Part shown: positions 27,841 through 35,960 of the stretch, piece by piece
Layout of the letters: every line of letters begins with the position of its first letter
How positions within the stretch are numbered: position 1 is the stretch's first letter
Assembly: GCA_002746605.1 (NCBI GenBank)
Contig: PDPT01000042.1
Location: forward strand, 1-64,000
Origin: Ignavibacteriota bacterium
GTDB taxonomy: Bacteria > Bacteroidota > Ignavibacteria > Ignavibacteriales > Melioribacteraceae
Direction: 5' to 3'
DNA: 64,000 bases
Made by a program: the position numbers and the translations under genes
The notes under the pieces: generated by a model
Databases searched by the model: none
Seen by the model: only the letters and a program-made list of their open reading frames with translations
What the model was told of the DNA's origin: nothing

Positions 27841-28590
27841 ATGAAAGATCAAGAAAATAATCAAAATCTTAGTTTTCATCAATTTTCTGATGATAAAACC
27901 TCTCCACTTAAGAAATATCAAGACTTAATTATAGGAAATAGAAGTCTTTCGGATTTATTTTTCTATGAATTTTTTACATTTATGTTTATGAATATGCCTT
28001 CTTTACCGGGGTTATTTCTAAGACAAAAAGCATATAAAAAATTATTTGGGGCTTTTGGCAGGGGTTCTACAATAGGTCTTGGAGTATCACTAAAACAACC
28101 TCAGAAAGTTTCAATAGGCAAAAACTGTATAATAGATGATTATGTTCATATTAGTGCTAGAGGTAATAACTCAAGTCGTATTAACTTGAAAGATAAAGTT
28201 TTCATTGGTAGAGCTACCGAATTAAAATTAAGAAACGGTGAAATTAATATAGCGTCTAATTCAAGCATAGGAAGTAATAATAGAATTGCTACTACTGACG
28301 GAGTAGTAAATATTGGGGAATATGTTTTTACGGCTGCTTATTGTTATATTGGTGGAGGTAATCATAAATCCGATAGAACAGATATTCCGATTGCACACCA
28401 AGGTTTTGAAAGTAAAGGTGGCGTATGTATTGGGGATGATGTCTGGATTGGTGCAAATTGTGTTATAGCTGATGGTGTAACTATTGGAAAAGGCTCAATA
28501 ATAGGTTCTTGTTCTTTAGTAAATAAAGATATTCCAGAATACTCTATTGCATTTGGTAGTCCTGCAAAAGTTTTTAAATCTAGAAAATAA
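27841..28590 (+). CDS. left-handed beta-helix (hexapeptide) acyltransferase
   Basis: This 249-residue protein carries many imperfect hexapeptide repeats ([LIV]-G-x4) from about residue 80 to 240, which form a left-handed beta-helix. GGNHKSD near 177-183 supplies the likely catalytic His. GVCIGDDVWIGANCVIADGV and GSPAKVFKSR near the end are standard for NodL/WbbJ-type O-acetyltransferases. It should transfer an acetyl or other acyl group to a sugar of the repeat unit. The T9SS proteins at 29649 and 39647, which carry SGNH esterase domains, could act on such groups outside the cell. Confidence 0.85.
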   Translation: MKDQENNQNLSFHQFSDDKTSPLKKYQDLIIGNRSLSDLFFYEFFTFMFMNMPSLPGLFLRQKAYKKLFGAFGRGSTIGLGVSLKQPQKVSIGKNCIIDDYVHISARGNNSSRINLKDKVFIGRATELKLRNGEINIASNSSIGSNNRIATTDGVVNIGEYVFTAAYCYIGGGNHKSDRTDIPIAHQGFESKGGVCIGDDVWIGANCVIADGVTIGKGSIIGSCSLVNKDIPEYSIAFGSPAKVFKSRK

Positions 28591-28624
28591 TTTTCTTAGA
28601 AATTAAAACTAATCAAATCTATTC

Positions 28625-29641
28625 ATGAAGAAAAAAATACTTTTTTATATTAGAATAATTTTTACTGTTTTACTTGCTGGTTTTGCTCTTTTTAAAGCAG
28701 GATTATTGCATGAAGAAGGAAGAAGTAAATTTATTTCTTTAATGTCTAATGTAAAATGGTTTTATGTAATAGCTTCTGTAATCATAATGTTTGTTCTGAA
28801 TTTTTCAAGTTCTGTTAAATGGTATATGTTGCTAACTTCAAAAAAAATAAAGATTAGATTATGGAGAATTTATGCCTATTATAACATTGGAAAATTTTTT
28901 AACTTAATTCTTCCAACAAGCATGGGAGGAGATGTAGTCAGAATTTTTCAGCTTGGGCAATATATTGAAAATAAACAATTAGCCGCAGCTTCTGTAATTG
29001 TTGAAAGATTCACCGGACTAATCGTGCTTATGATTATGGCAGTTTTGGCTGTCATAATTAATCAAAAAGAATTTAACCAATTATGGTTATCAATTGCTTT
29101 AACTTTGGGCTCAATAGGTCTTGGTGTTATTATATGGATTGTCTTAAATAATAGTTTTTATAATTTTTTATATGAAAAAGTTGGACTAAAGATAAAAGTT
29201 GTTGGCAAAGTTCTTAGTAAATTAAATAAAATTAGACTAACAATAATAGAATTTAAATCCGATAATAGAGCCATGGTTTGGGCAATAATAAATTCAATTA
29301 TTTTTCAGTTTTTAGCAGTAATCAATGTTTGGATATCATCAAAAGCTTTTAATGATGAATTGAATTTTTTGACGAGTTTAATTGCAGTACCTGTTATATT
29401 ATTTATAATGAATATCCCTTTTTCTATTGGAGGAATTGGTTTAATGGAATTTGGCTATGTTTTTACTTTATCGTTATTTGGTATCTCTCCTGAGTTAGCT
29501 GTTTCTACAGCATTGTTAATTCGAATTAAAGGAATTTTTGATGCACTCCTCGGTGGTGTGTTTTATCTTAGTTTGAACAAAAATAGATCGTTGGTAAAAG
29601 AGATTAAAAATGAACAAAAATTAAATCTCAAAAATAACTAG
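28625..29641 (+). CDS. YbhN/UPF0104-type (LPG synthase TM region-like) membrane protein
   Basis: This 338-residue integral membrane protein has about eight hydrophobic segments. The segment NIGKFFNLILPTSMGGDVVRI near 93-113 and SVIVERFTGLIVL near 127-139 are the signatures of the flippase-like UPF0104 family (also called lysylphosphatidylglycerol-synthase TM region). The later IPFSIGGIGLMEFGYVF is also characteristic. The function of the stand-alone version is not firmly known; a role in lipid or lipid-linked-sugar translocation is suspected. It is the last inner-membrane gene before the T9SS block (7-base gap). Confidence 0.78.
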   Translation: MKKKILFYIRIIFTVLLAGFALFKAGLLHEEGRSKFISLMSNVKWFYVIASVIIMFVLNFSSSVKWYMLLTSKKIKIRLWRIYAYYNIGKFFNLILPTSMGGDVVRIFQLGQYIENKQLAAASVIVERFTGLIVLMIMAVLAVIINQKEFNQLWLSIALTLGSIGLGVIIWIVLNNSFYNFLYEKVGLKIKVVGKVLSKLNKIRLTIIEFKSDNRAMVWAIINSIIFQFLAVINVWISSKAFNDELNFLTSLIAVPVILFIMNIPFSIGGIGLMEFGYVFTLSLFGISPELAVSTALLIRIKGIFDALLGGVFYLSLNKNRSLVKEIKNEQKLNLKNN

Positions 29642-29648
29642 TTTTATA

Positions 29649-32582
29649 ATGAAAATAACCATGCAAAAAAAGTACATTCTTATTCTCAAACTATTCTTTT
29701 TATCATTTGCCATAACTGCACAAAACGATGATATTAGGTTAATCTCACCTAATGGTGGTGAATCTTTGGTTTCAGGTAATAGGTATAGTATTTCTTGGAT
29801 AGTACAAAATATTGATAGGGTAAGTTTATATTATAGAACTGATAGAAATTCAAATTGGAAAATCATTGCTTCAAAAATATCTGCTGACTTAGGTAGTTAT
29901 AGTTGGAAGGTGCCATATGAATCGACTGCTACATTGGAAATAAAGATTGAAAATAATAATGGAGTTTATGATATTTCTGACAGTTACTCTTTTATTATCA
30001 ATCGTCTTAGAAAGGCTGACAATAACAATCAAGTTAATACCATTAGGATAATGCCACTAGGAAACTCAATAACTTTTGATAACAGAATGAATGATACTAG
30101 AGTGGTTGAGGACAAGATAGGTTATCGTTATCCCTTATACAATCTCCTTCGGGATTCGGGCTATACTTTTTCATTTGTAGGAAGTGAGCACGCAGGGAGT
30201 AATTTTTTTTCTCCTAATTTAGAGTTTGATAAAAATGCTGGGTTTCCAGGTATTAAAGACAATGAGCTTTATAAGCTATTAAAAACAGGTAGAAGATATC
30301 AACCCAACTATGGAATTGATCAAATAATAACAAACGGAAGATATCTTAATACATATCCCGCAGATATAATTCTTTTACACATAGGAACAAATGGTAATAA
30401 TTTACCAGGCGGAACAACTGCAAATGATGTTGAAGATATTCTTGATGAGATCGATGCTTATGAAGATTCAACAGGAACAGAAATAATAGTTTTTTTAGCT
30501 AAAATAATCAACAGATCACCTACAAAAAGTTTTGTTACAACTTTTAATAGTAATGTATTTAATATGGTTAATGATAGAATAAGTAATCCTGCCAATGATG
30601 CTTATCCAGATAAAATAGTTATTGTAGATATGGAAAACATACCTGATTACCAATATACTATAAGTTCTGATACTAATGGAACTTCAGGCGATATGAATGA
30701 TAAACTGCATCCTAACGACAGAGGATATACCAAGATTGCCAATACTTGGTTTACTGCAATTAAGAATTACTTAGGAGAGTTTCCTAAAATAACGATGCAG
30801 CCTCGAAGTGTTTATGCACTTGAAGGTGGAAATGTAAAGTTTGCTATTAGAGCTAATTCTACCTTACCATTAAAATATCAGTGGAAGAAGAATGGAGTAA
30901 CATTAGTAGGTGAAACTGACTCGATTATAAATATTTCAAATATTAGTTGTGAGCAAGATAGTTCTGTATATACTTGTATGGTTTCGAATATCCTTGGTGA
31001 TATAAATTCTCAGAATGCTTATTTATTTGTTACTGCAAATAATCAAAGAGCTATTCGTGGAGCACAAATCTTTTATGAGTTTAACGAGCAAAAGGGTAAT
31101 ATAATCCACGATGTTTCCGAAGTTGGAGATTCACTTAATTTAAAAATTGAATCTCAATCTACCACAACATGGGCTCCAAATGGAATTATAATTGATAGTA
31201 GTTCCAAGTTGACACAAGTCTCTGATAACCAAAAAAAATATAATTCTTTTAAAAATTCTGATGAAATATCTTTTGAAATTTGGTTAAAGCCTCATTTATT
31301 AAATCAAAGTGGTCCTGCTAGAATTGTAACATTTTCTAAGAATAAGTTTGAAAGAAATTACGGAATACTACAAAATGGAACTAAATATGAAGTTTGGTTA
31401 AGGACAACATCAACAGATGATAATGGATTCCCTTCATTAATGAGTATGGATGGCGTTACTCAAAATAAATTAACTCAACTTGTTTTTACATTAGCTTATG
31501 ATGATACGGCTAAATTATATATAAATGGGGAATTAAATAGTAAAAAATTTTTGGAAGGTTCTTTTAGTAATTGGGATTCTTCGTATTCTTTCCAACTTGC
31601 AAATGAGTTAGTTGATGAAAAACCATGGTTAGGTCGTCTTAACTATTTAGCTATATATAACAGGGCATTAACTGAAATGGAAGTTCTACATAACTATAAT
31701 ATATCAATTGATGGAATAAATAATGAATTAAATTCACCTACTGACTTAAAAGCAACGTGTAACGACAATAAAATAAATTTAAACTGGGTTGATAATTCTA
31801 ATAATGAAATTGAATTTATTATCAGCAGAAAAAGTGATAATAATACTTACCATATCATAGGACAAGTACCACAAAATGAAACTTCGTTTGTTGATTTATC
31901 AACATTGGAAGGCAAAAGATATATTTATTCTGTTTCTGCAAACAGTTCAAATGGTGAAAGTGATATTGCAAATTTATTTTCAATAACTACACCTTTATCT
32001 GCACCTCTTAATTTACAAGGTTCGTTAAATGAAGATAATAATATTGAGTTAAGCTGGGAAGATAAATCTAATAATGAAAGTGGTTATATTATTGAAGGAA
32101 AAGCTAATTCTTCTGATTCTTCTTTTACAGTTATTGATACTGTTAACAATGATATTCAAGTTTATATTGATACTAATCCCAAATTCTTTTCACCATATAA
32201 TTATCGTGTTTATGCTTATACTGATAATACAGTATCAAAATTTAGTAATGAAATAAGTTTACAAGTTGTAAATATTAAAGAGAATTTAAACAATTTGCCT
32301 AATAAATTTAATCTAATGCAAAATTATCCAAATCCTTTTAATCCTGTTACAAATATAAGTTATAGCATACCTGAATATTCTAAAGTTGAACTAACTATTT
32401 ATAATATTTTAGGACAACCAATTAATATACTCTATTCTGGGTTACAACAACAAGGTTATTATAGTGTTAAATTTGCTGCTTCAGGGTTTAGTTCAGGCAT
32501 ATATTTTTGTACTCTTAGAGCTACCGGATTAAATTCATTGGTAGATTATAAAGAAACAAAAAAAATATTACTATTAAAATAA
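29649..32582 (+). CDS. T9SS-secreted SGNH esterase with Ig, LamG-like and FN3 domains
   Basis: A 977-residue exported protein. A signal peptide ends near Ala-Gln24/25; ATG 29661 is an alternative start that gives a more usual signal length. Domains in order: a Kre9/Knh1-like Ig domain (about 28-118, SPNGGESLVSG..ISW); an SGNH/GDSL hydrolase (about 130-375) with Ser140 in PLGNSIT, Asn248 in GTN and the Asp351/His354 dyad in DKLHPND; an Ig-like domain (379-463); a LamG/concanavalin-like domain (466-690); two FN3 repeats (695-785 and 785-880); and a T9SS type A sorting domain (884-977) with NYPNPFNP. All catalytic SGNH residues are present, so a surface carbohydrate esterase is likely. The architecture is repeated in 39647-42538. 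Confidence 0.82.
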   Translation: MKITMQKKYILILKLFFLSFAITAQNDDIRLISPNGGESLVSGNRYSISWIVQNIDRVSLYYRTDRNSNWKIIASKISADLGSYSWKVPYESTATLEIKIENNNGVYDISDSYSFIINRLRKADNNNQVNTIRIMPLGNSITFDNRMNDTRVVEDKIGYRYPLYNLLRDSGYTFSFVGSEHAGSNFFSPNLEFDKNAGFPGIKDNELYKLLKTGRRYQPNYGIDQIITNGRYLNTYPADIILLHIGTNGNNLPGGTTANDVEDILDEIDAYEDSTGTEIIVFLAKIINRSPTKSFVTTFNSNVFNMVNDRISNPANDAYPDKIVIVDMENIPDYQYTISSDTNGTSGDMNDKLHPNDRGYTKIANTWFTAIKNYLGEFPKITMQPRSVYALEGGNVKFAIRANSTLPLKYQWKKNGVTLVGETDSIINISNISCEQDSSVYTCMVSNILGDINSQNAYLFVTANNQRAIRGAQIFYEFNEQKGNIIHDVSEVGDSLNLKIESQSTTTWAPNGIIIDSSSKLTQVSDNQKKYNSFKNSDEISFEIWLKPHLLNQSGPARIVTFSKNKFERNYGILQNGTKYEVWLRTTSTDDNGFPSLMSMDGVTQNKLTQLVFTLAYDDTAKLYINGELNSKKFLEGSFSNWDSSYSFQLANELVDEKPWLGRLNYLAIYNRALTEMEVLHNYNISIDGINNELNSPTDLKATCNDNKINLNWVDNSNNEIEFIISRKSDNNTYHIIGQVPQNETSFVDLSTLEGKRYIYSVSANSSNGESDIANLFSITTPLSAPLNLQGSLNEDNNIELSWEDKSNNESGYIIEGKANSSDSSFTVIDTVNNDIQVYIDTNPKFFSPYNYRVYAYTDNTVSKFSNEISLQVVNIKENLNNLPNKFNLMQNYPNPFNPVTNISYSIPEYSKVELTIYNILGQPINILYSGLQQQGYYSVKFAASGFSSGIYFCTLRATGLNSLVDYKETKKILLLK

Positions 32583-32586
32583 AATT

Positions 32587-32615
32587 AAAGAAACTGTAAT
32601 TCACAGTCTTCTTTT
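32587..32615 (+). terminator. candidate intrinsic terminator/attenuator
   Basis: AAAGAAACTGT at 32587-32597 pairs with ACAGT-C-TTCTTT at 32603-32614 with one bulged C and a five-base loop, right after the stop codon of the upstream T9SS gene. A short T-rich stretch follows. It probably terminates or attenuates transcription between the two T9SS genes. Confidence 0.45.
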
Positions 32616-32640
32616 CGATAATATTCCAACAAACCAATAA

Positions 32641-32664
32641 AATATTTTGCAAATGCAAAATATT
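32641..32664 (+). promoter_or_regulatory. perfect hairpin upstream of a strong ribosome site
   Basis: AATATTTTGC at 32641-32650 is followed by AAAT and its exact reverse complement at 32655-32664. This 10-bp perfect stem lies in the leader, 18 bases before the AGGAGG ribosome site of the following T9SS gene. It may be an mRNA-stabilising hairpin or a dyad operator. It has no T-tract and so does not look like a terminator. Confidence 0.5.
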
Positions 32665-32681
32665 ACTTAATTAATTTAACT

Positions 32682-32687
32682 AGGAGG
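32682..32687 (+). promoter_or_regulatory. strong Shine-Dalgarno AGGAGG
   Basis: AGGAGG lies four bases before ATG 32692. Most genes in this window have weak or no visible ribosome sites, so this stands out and suggests high translation of the secreted protein. Confidence 0.7.
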
Positions 32688-32691
32688 AAAA

Positions 32692-35600
32692 ATGAAAATA
32701 ATCAAATATTTTTTAATGTTATTAGTTTTACTAGTAACGAACAATTTGTTGGCACAAAATCCTGTAATAACAGGACAACCAACAAATCAAAATATTAATG
32801 TTGGCTCATCTGCAACATTTTCAATTACAGCAACAGGTACTGGAACACTAACATACCAGTGGTATAAAAATAGTATGGAAATTACTGGAGCGACAAGTTC
32901 TACTTATATTACCCCAGTATTTGTTGATGATTCAAATAATGAAGATCTTTATTATTGTATCGTAACAGATGATAACGGAACAACTCAAAGCAATAATGCA
33001 ACTTTATATATCACATATATGAATCAAAGAGTATCTGAAGGATTGCAGGTGTTATATAATTTCAATGAAGGTAGTGGTACTGTCATTAATGATCAATCGG
33101 GTGTAGGCACTCCACTAAATTTAAAGATTAACAATGCCAACAATATAAATTGGACTAGTTCAGGATTAAATATTTTTAACGATGCTAGAATTAAATCAAA
33201 CGGTATTGCTTCAAAATTAATAAATAGCTTGACCAATACAAATGAGGTTACTTTTGAAGCATGGCTTTTACCTACTAATTTAACGCAAGGTGGAAAATAT
33301 GCAAGAATAATGACACTTAGTAATGACAATAAACACGAAAGAAATATTGGTTTAATGCAATTTGGAGATCAATATCAATTTCATTTAAGAACTAGTAATA
33401 GTACTTTAAATGGAGAGACAGTTTCTGTTGACTCCAATACTCAAAAATTAACTCATTATGTATTTACAAGGGATTCAAATTCTAATGTTAAAGTTTTTAT
33501 TGATGGTCAAATTATATATCAGGGACAATTAACTGGTGATTTTTCAAACTGGAATAGTGGATATTTTCTTTATCTTGGAGGAGAAGTTAATGGAAAAAAC
33601 TATTGGGAAGGAACATATTATTTGACGGCTATTTATAGCAAAGCTTTATCAGTAAGTGAAGTAGGACAAAATTATAACTTTGGAGTAAATAAAGATAATT
33701 TCCCATATATTCTAAAACATCCTTCGAGTCAAACAGTGCAAGTAGGCCAGTCTATTACTTTTTCTGTACAGGCAATAGGTTCTGCTCCAATAAATTATCA
33801 GTGGAAGAAAAATGGAATAAACATAAGCGGAGCAACAAATTCAACATATACCACAAATAGTTTACAATTAAATGATAATAACGCTGAATACACATGTTTA
33901 ATAACTAGTGCTGATGGTTCAATAGAAAGTAATCCTGCTCAAGTTACGGTATTAGTTCCTGATTCAAGAATTACTTCGGGTATAATAGTGGAATATAACT
34001 TTCGTGAAGGAAGTGGTAGCGTTATAAATGATGTCTCAGGTATTGGAGAGCCAATAAATTTAACTATAAACTCTACAGATGCAGTTAATTGGACAAATAA
34101 TGGACTTGAAATTGTATCTGAAGCTAGTATTTATTCTTCCTCTGCTGCTAGTAAAATATACAATAAATGTACAGCATCAAATGAATTTACAATTGAGACT
34201 TGGATAAAGCCCAAAAATGTAAACCAAAATTCTGCAAGAATTTTATCTTATGCACAAGACGCAAATGCAAGAAATTTTTCTTTATCGCACGGTTCAGAGC
34301 AATACGGGGGTAATGTACGAACTTCTACAACTGATTTAGCAGGTTACTCTACATTAACTCCTGCAGGCACTATTGATGGCAATTTACAGCACGTTGTATA
34401 TGTTTTTAGAGGTGATCAAAAAGCTTTAATATTTGTCAATGGTGTTGAGGTAGTTAAAACCACAGTTGGAGGAAACTTTTCTAACTGGACAGATAATTAT
34501 CGTTTAGCTATTGCTAATGAGTTATTAGATTCAAGACCATGGAAAGGAACATTTAATTACTTAGCAATATTTGATAGAAATTTGTCTCGTGAAGAAGTTC
34601 AGCACAATTATACAATTGGTCCTTATGGTTTAGCAGAACTAATTCCACCAAGTGATTTAGTGGCAACAAGTATTGCTGTTGCTAATGTTAGTCTTTCATG
34701 GACAGACAATTCATCAAATGAAGATGGTTTTATTATTGAAAGGGGAGTAGGCACACCAACTATTTGGGGGGTACTAGATACAGTTAGTGCAGATATAACT
34801 AATTATACTGATGAAACAGTTTTAGAAGGCATTGAGTATAGTTATAGATGTAAAATTTATAATCAATTTGCTAATATTTCTTCCAATTACAGTAACACTT
34901 CTTCAACTATTTCTAAAATTAAAACACCCAGTGGTTTAGTTGCTAAATCGGAAAACCTAGGTAAAATAACATTAAGTTGGACTGATAATTCAAGTGCTGA
35001 AAATGGTTTTTATATTGAAAGAGGAGAAGGTAATCCAATCGTATTTTCTAAAATTGATTCAGTTGGTGAAAATGTTACAACCTATAATGATTTCACAGTT
35101 GAGGAGGGAGTTGAATATTCATATAGAATTAATTCTTATAATTCTATAATAACTTCAGAATATAGTAATGTGATTAGTATAAGAAGTAAAGCCTCATTTA
35201 TTAATAAACCTACGTCGCTAAGTGTTACAATTCATGATACTCTTGGGATTCCCGTATTATCTTGGATTGATAATTCATTTAATGAAAGTGGTTTCGTAAT
35301 CGAAAGACGACTTGTCAAATTAGGAACTGATTTTGTTACTATTGATACTGTCGCAGAAAATGAAACAACCTATACCGATGGTTCTGTACAAGATAGTTCA
35401 ACTTATAGTTATAGAGTATTAGCATTTAATGATGAATATAAATCTGAATATAGTAATGAAGAGTTAGTTGATGTTCTAGTAGATATAGATTGGGAAAATA
35501 AAATTATTAATAGTTTTGAATTATATCAAAATTATCCGAATCCTTTTAATCCAACAACTAATATTAGTTTTGTGATACCCGAAAACGCAAAAATTAAGCT

Positions 35601-35787
35601 AAAGATTTTTAACTTATTAGGACAAGAACTTTACACATTAGTTGATAATAATTTTACAAAAGGGCAGCACAACATAAAATTTGATGCTTCTGCTCTTCCA
35701 TCGGGTATTTATATTTATACTATGAACGCATCAGCAATTTCTGGAAAAGAATATGTTAGTAGTAAAAAATTAATCTTAATAAAGTAA
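32692..35787 (+). CDS. T9SS-secreted Ig/LamG/FN3 multidomain surface protein
   Basis: A 1031-residue exported protein with a clear signal peptide (cleavage near Ala21-Gln22). Domain order: Ig-like (about 23-108), LamG/concanavalin-like (115-330), a second Ig-like (336-424), a second LamG-like (425-645), three FN3 repeats starting near 652, 744 and 838, and a T9SS type A sorting domain from about 939 with NYPNPFNPTT and a Lys-rich end. The Ig+LamG pair is an internal duplication. No catalytic domain is seen, so it is probably a carbohydrate-binding or adhesive surface protein. It has a strong AGGAGG site and is followed by a good terminator. Confidence 0.82.
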   Translation: MKIIKYFLMLLVLLVTNNLLAQNPVITGQPTNQNINVGSSATFSITATGTGTLTYQWYKNSMEITGATSSTYITPVFVDDSNNEDLYYCIVTDDNGTTQSNNATLYITYMNQRVSEGLQVLYNFNEGSGTVINDQSGVGTPLNLKINNANNINWTSSGLNIFNDARIKSNGIASKLINSLTNTNEVTFEAWLLPTNLTQGGKYARIMTLSNDNKHERNIGLMQFGDQYQFHLRTSNSTLNGETVSVDSNTQKLTHYVFTRDSNSNVKVFIDGQIIYQGQLTGDFSNWNSGYFLYLGGEVNGKNYWEGTYYLTAIYSKALSVSEVGQNYNFGVNKDNFPYILKHPSSQTVQVGQSITFSVQAIGSAPINYQWKKNGINISGATNSTYTTNSLQLNDNNAEYTCLITSADGSIESNPAQVTVLVPDSRITSGIIVEYNFREGSGSVINDVSGIGEPINLTINSTDAVNWTNNGLEIVSEASIYSSSAASKIYNKCTASNEFTIETWIKPKNVNQNSARILSYAQDANARNFSLSHGSEQYGGNVRTSTTDLAGYSTLTPAGTIDGNLQHVVYVFRGDQKALIFVNGVEVVKTTVGGNFSNWTDNYRLAIANELLDSRPWKGTFNYLAIFDRNLSREEVQHNYTIGPYGLAELIPPSDLVATSIAVANVSLSWTDNSSNEDGFIIERGVGTPTIWGVLDTVSADITNYTDETVLEGIEYSYRCKIYNQFANISSNYSNTSSTISKIKTPSGLVAKSENLGKITLSWTDNSSAENGFYIERGEGNPIVFSKIDSVGENVTTYNDFTVEEGVEYSYRINSYNSIITSEYSNVISIRSKASFINKPTSLSVTIHDTLGIPVLSWIDNSFNESGFVIERRLVKLGTDFVTIDTVAENETTYTDGSVQDSSTYSYRVLAFNDEYKSEYSNEELVDVLVDIDWENKIINSFELYQNYPNPFNPTTNISFVIPENAKIKLKIFNLLGQELYTLVDNNFTKGQHNIKFDASALPSGIYIYTMNASAISGKEYVSSKKLILIK

Positions 35788-35801
35788 GAATAGCAATTAT
35801 T

Positions 35802-35833
35802 ATAAAAATGCCCTGTTACCAGGGCATTTTTAT
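35802..35833 (+). terminator. intrinsic terminator
   Basis: A perfect 14-bp stem (ATAAAAATGCCCTG at 35802-35815 and its reverse complement at 35820-35833) with a four-base TTAC loop, ending in a T-run on the + strand. It lies 14 bases after the stop codon of the preceding T9SS gene. It is the clearest terminator in the window. Confidence 0.88.
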
Positions 35834-35854
35834 AAACTTAATATTTGGCTGAAA

Positions 35855-35886
35855 AAGTCGATTTTTTGTGTACAAAAAAATGACTT
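35855..35886. promoter_or_regulatory. 32-bp imperfect palindrome (candidate operator)
   Basis: Two 15-base arms (35855-35869 and 35872-35886) flank a GT centre; 13 of 15 positions are complementary. The dyad has AAGTC/GACTT outer arms and an inner TTTTTTGT/ACAAAAAAA core. It sits between the terminator and the candidate promoter at 35885-35916, a normal place for a regulator binding site. Confidence 0.5.
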
Positions 35887-35916
35887 GATTTAAAAAAAAT
35901 ATGATGTTAACTTTTG
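35885..35916 (+). promoter_or_regulatory. candidate Bacteroidota-type promoter
   Basis: TTGA at 35885-35888, 19 bases, then TAACTTTTG at 35908-35916 resembles the Bacteroidota consensus TTTG-N19-TAnnTTTG with small deviations. It lies 45 bases before the GTG start at 35961 and after a terminator, so a promoter is expected here. Confidence 0.42.
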
Positions 35917-35949
35917 AATTCTATTTAATAATTTAAAACACCAAATATT

Positions 35950-35955
35950 AGGAGG
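35950..35955 (+). promoter_or_regulatory. strong Shine-Dalgarno AGGAGG deciding a GTG start
   Basis: AGGAGG lies five bases before GTG 35961. It supports GTG as the start codon, directly followed by a signal peptide, since no ATG is better placed. Confidence 0.7.
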
Positions 35956-35960
35956 ACTTT

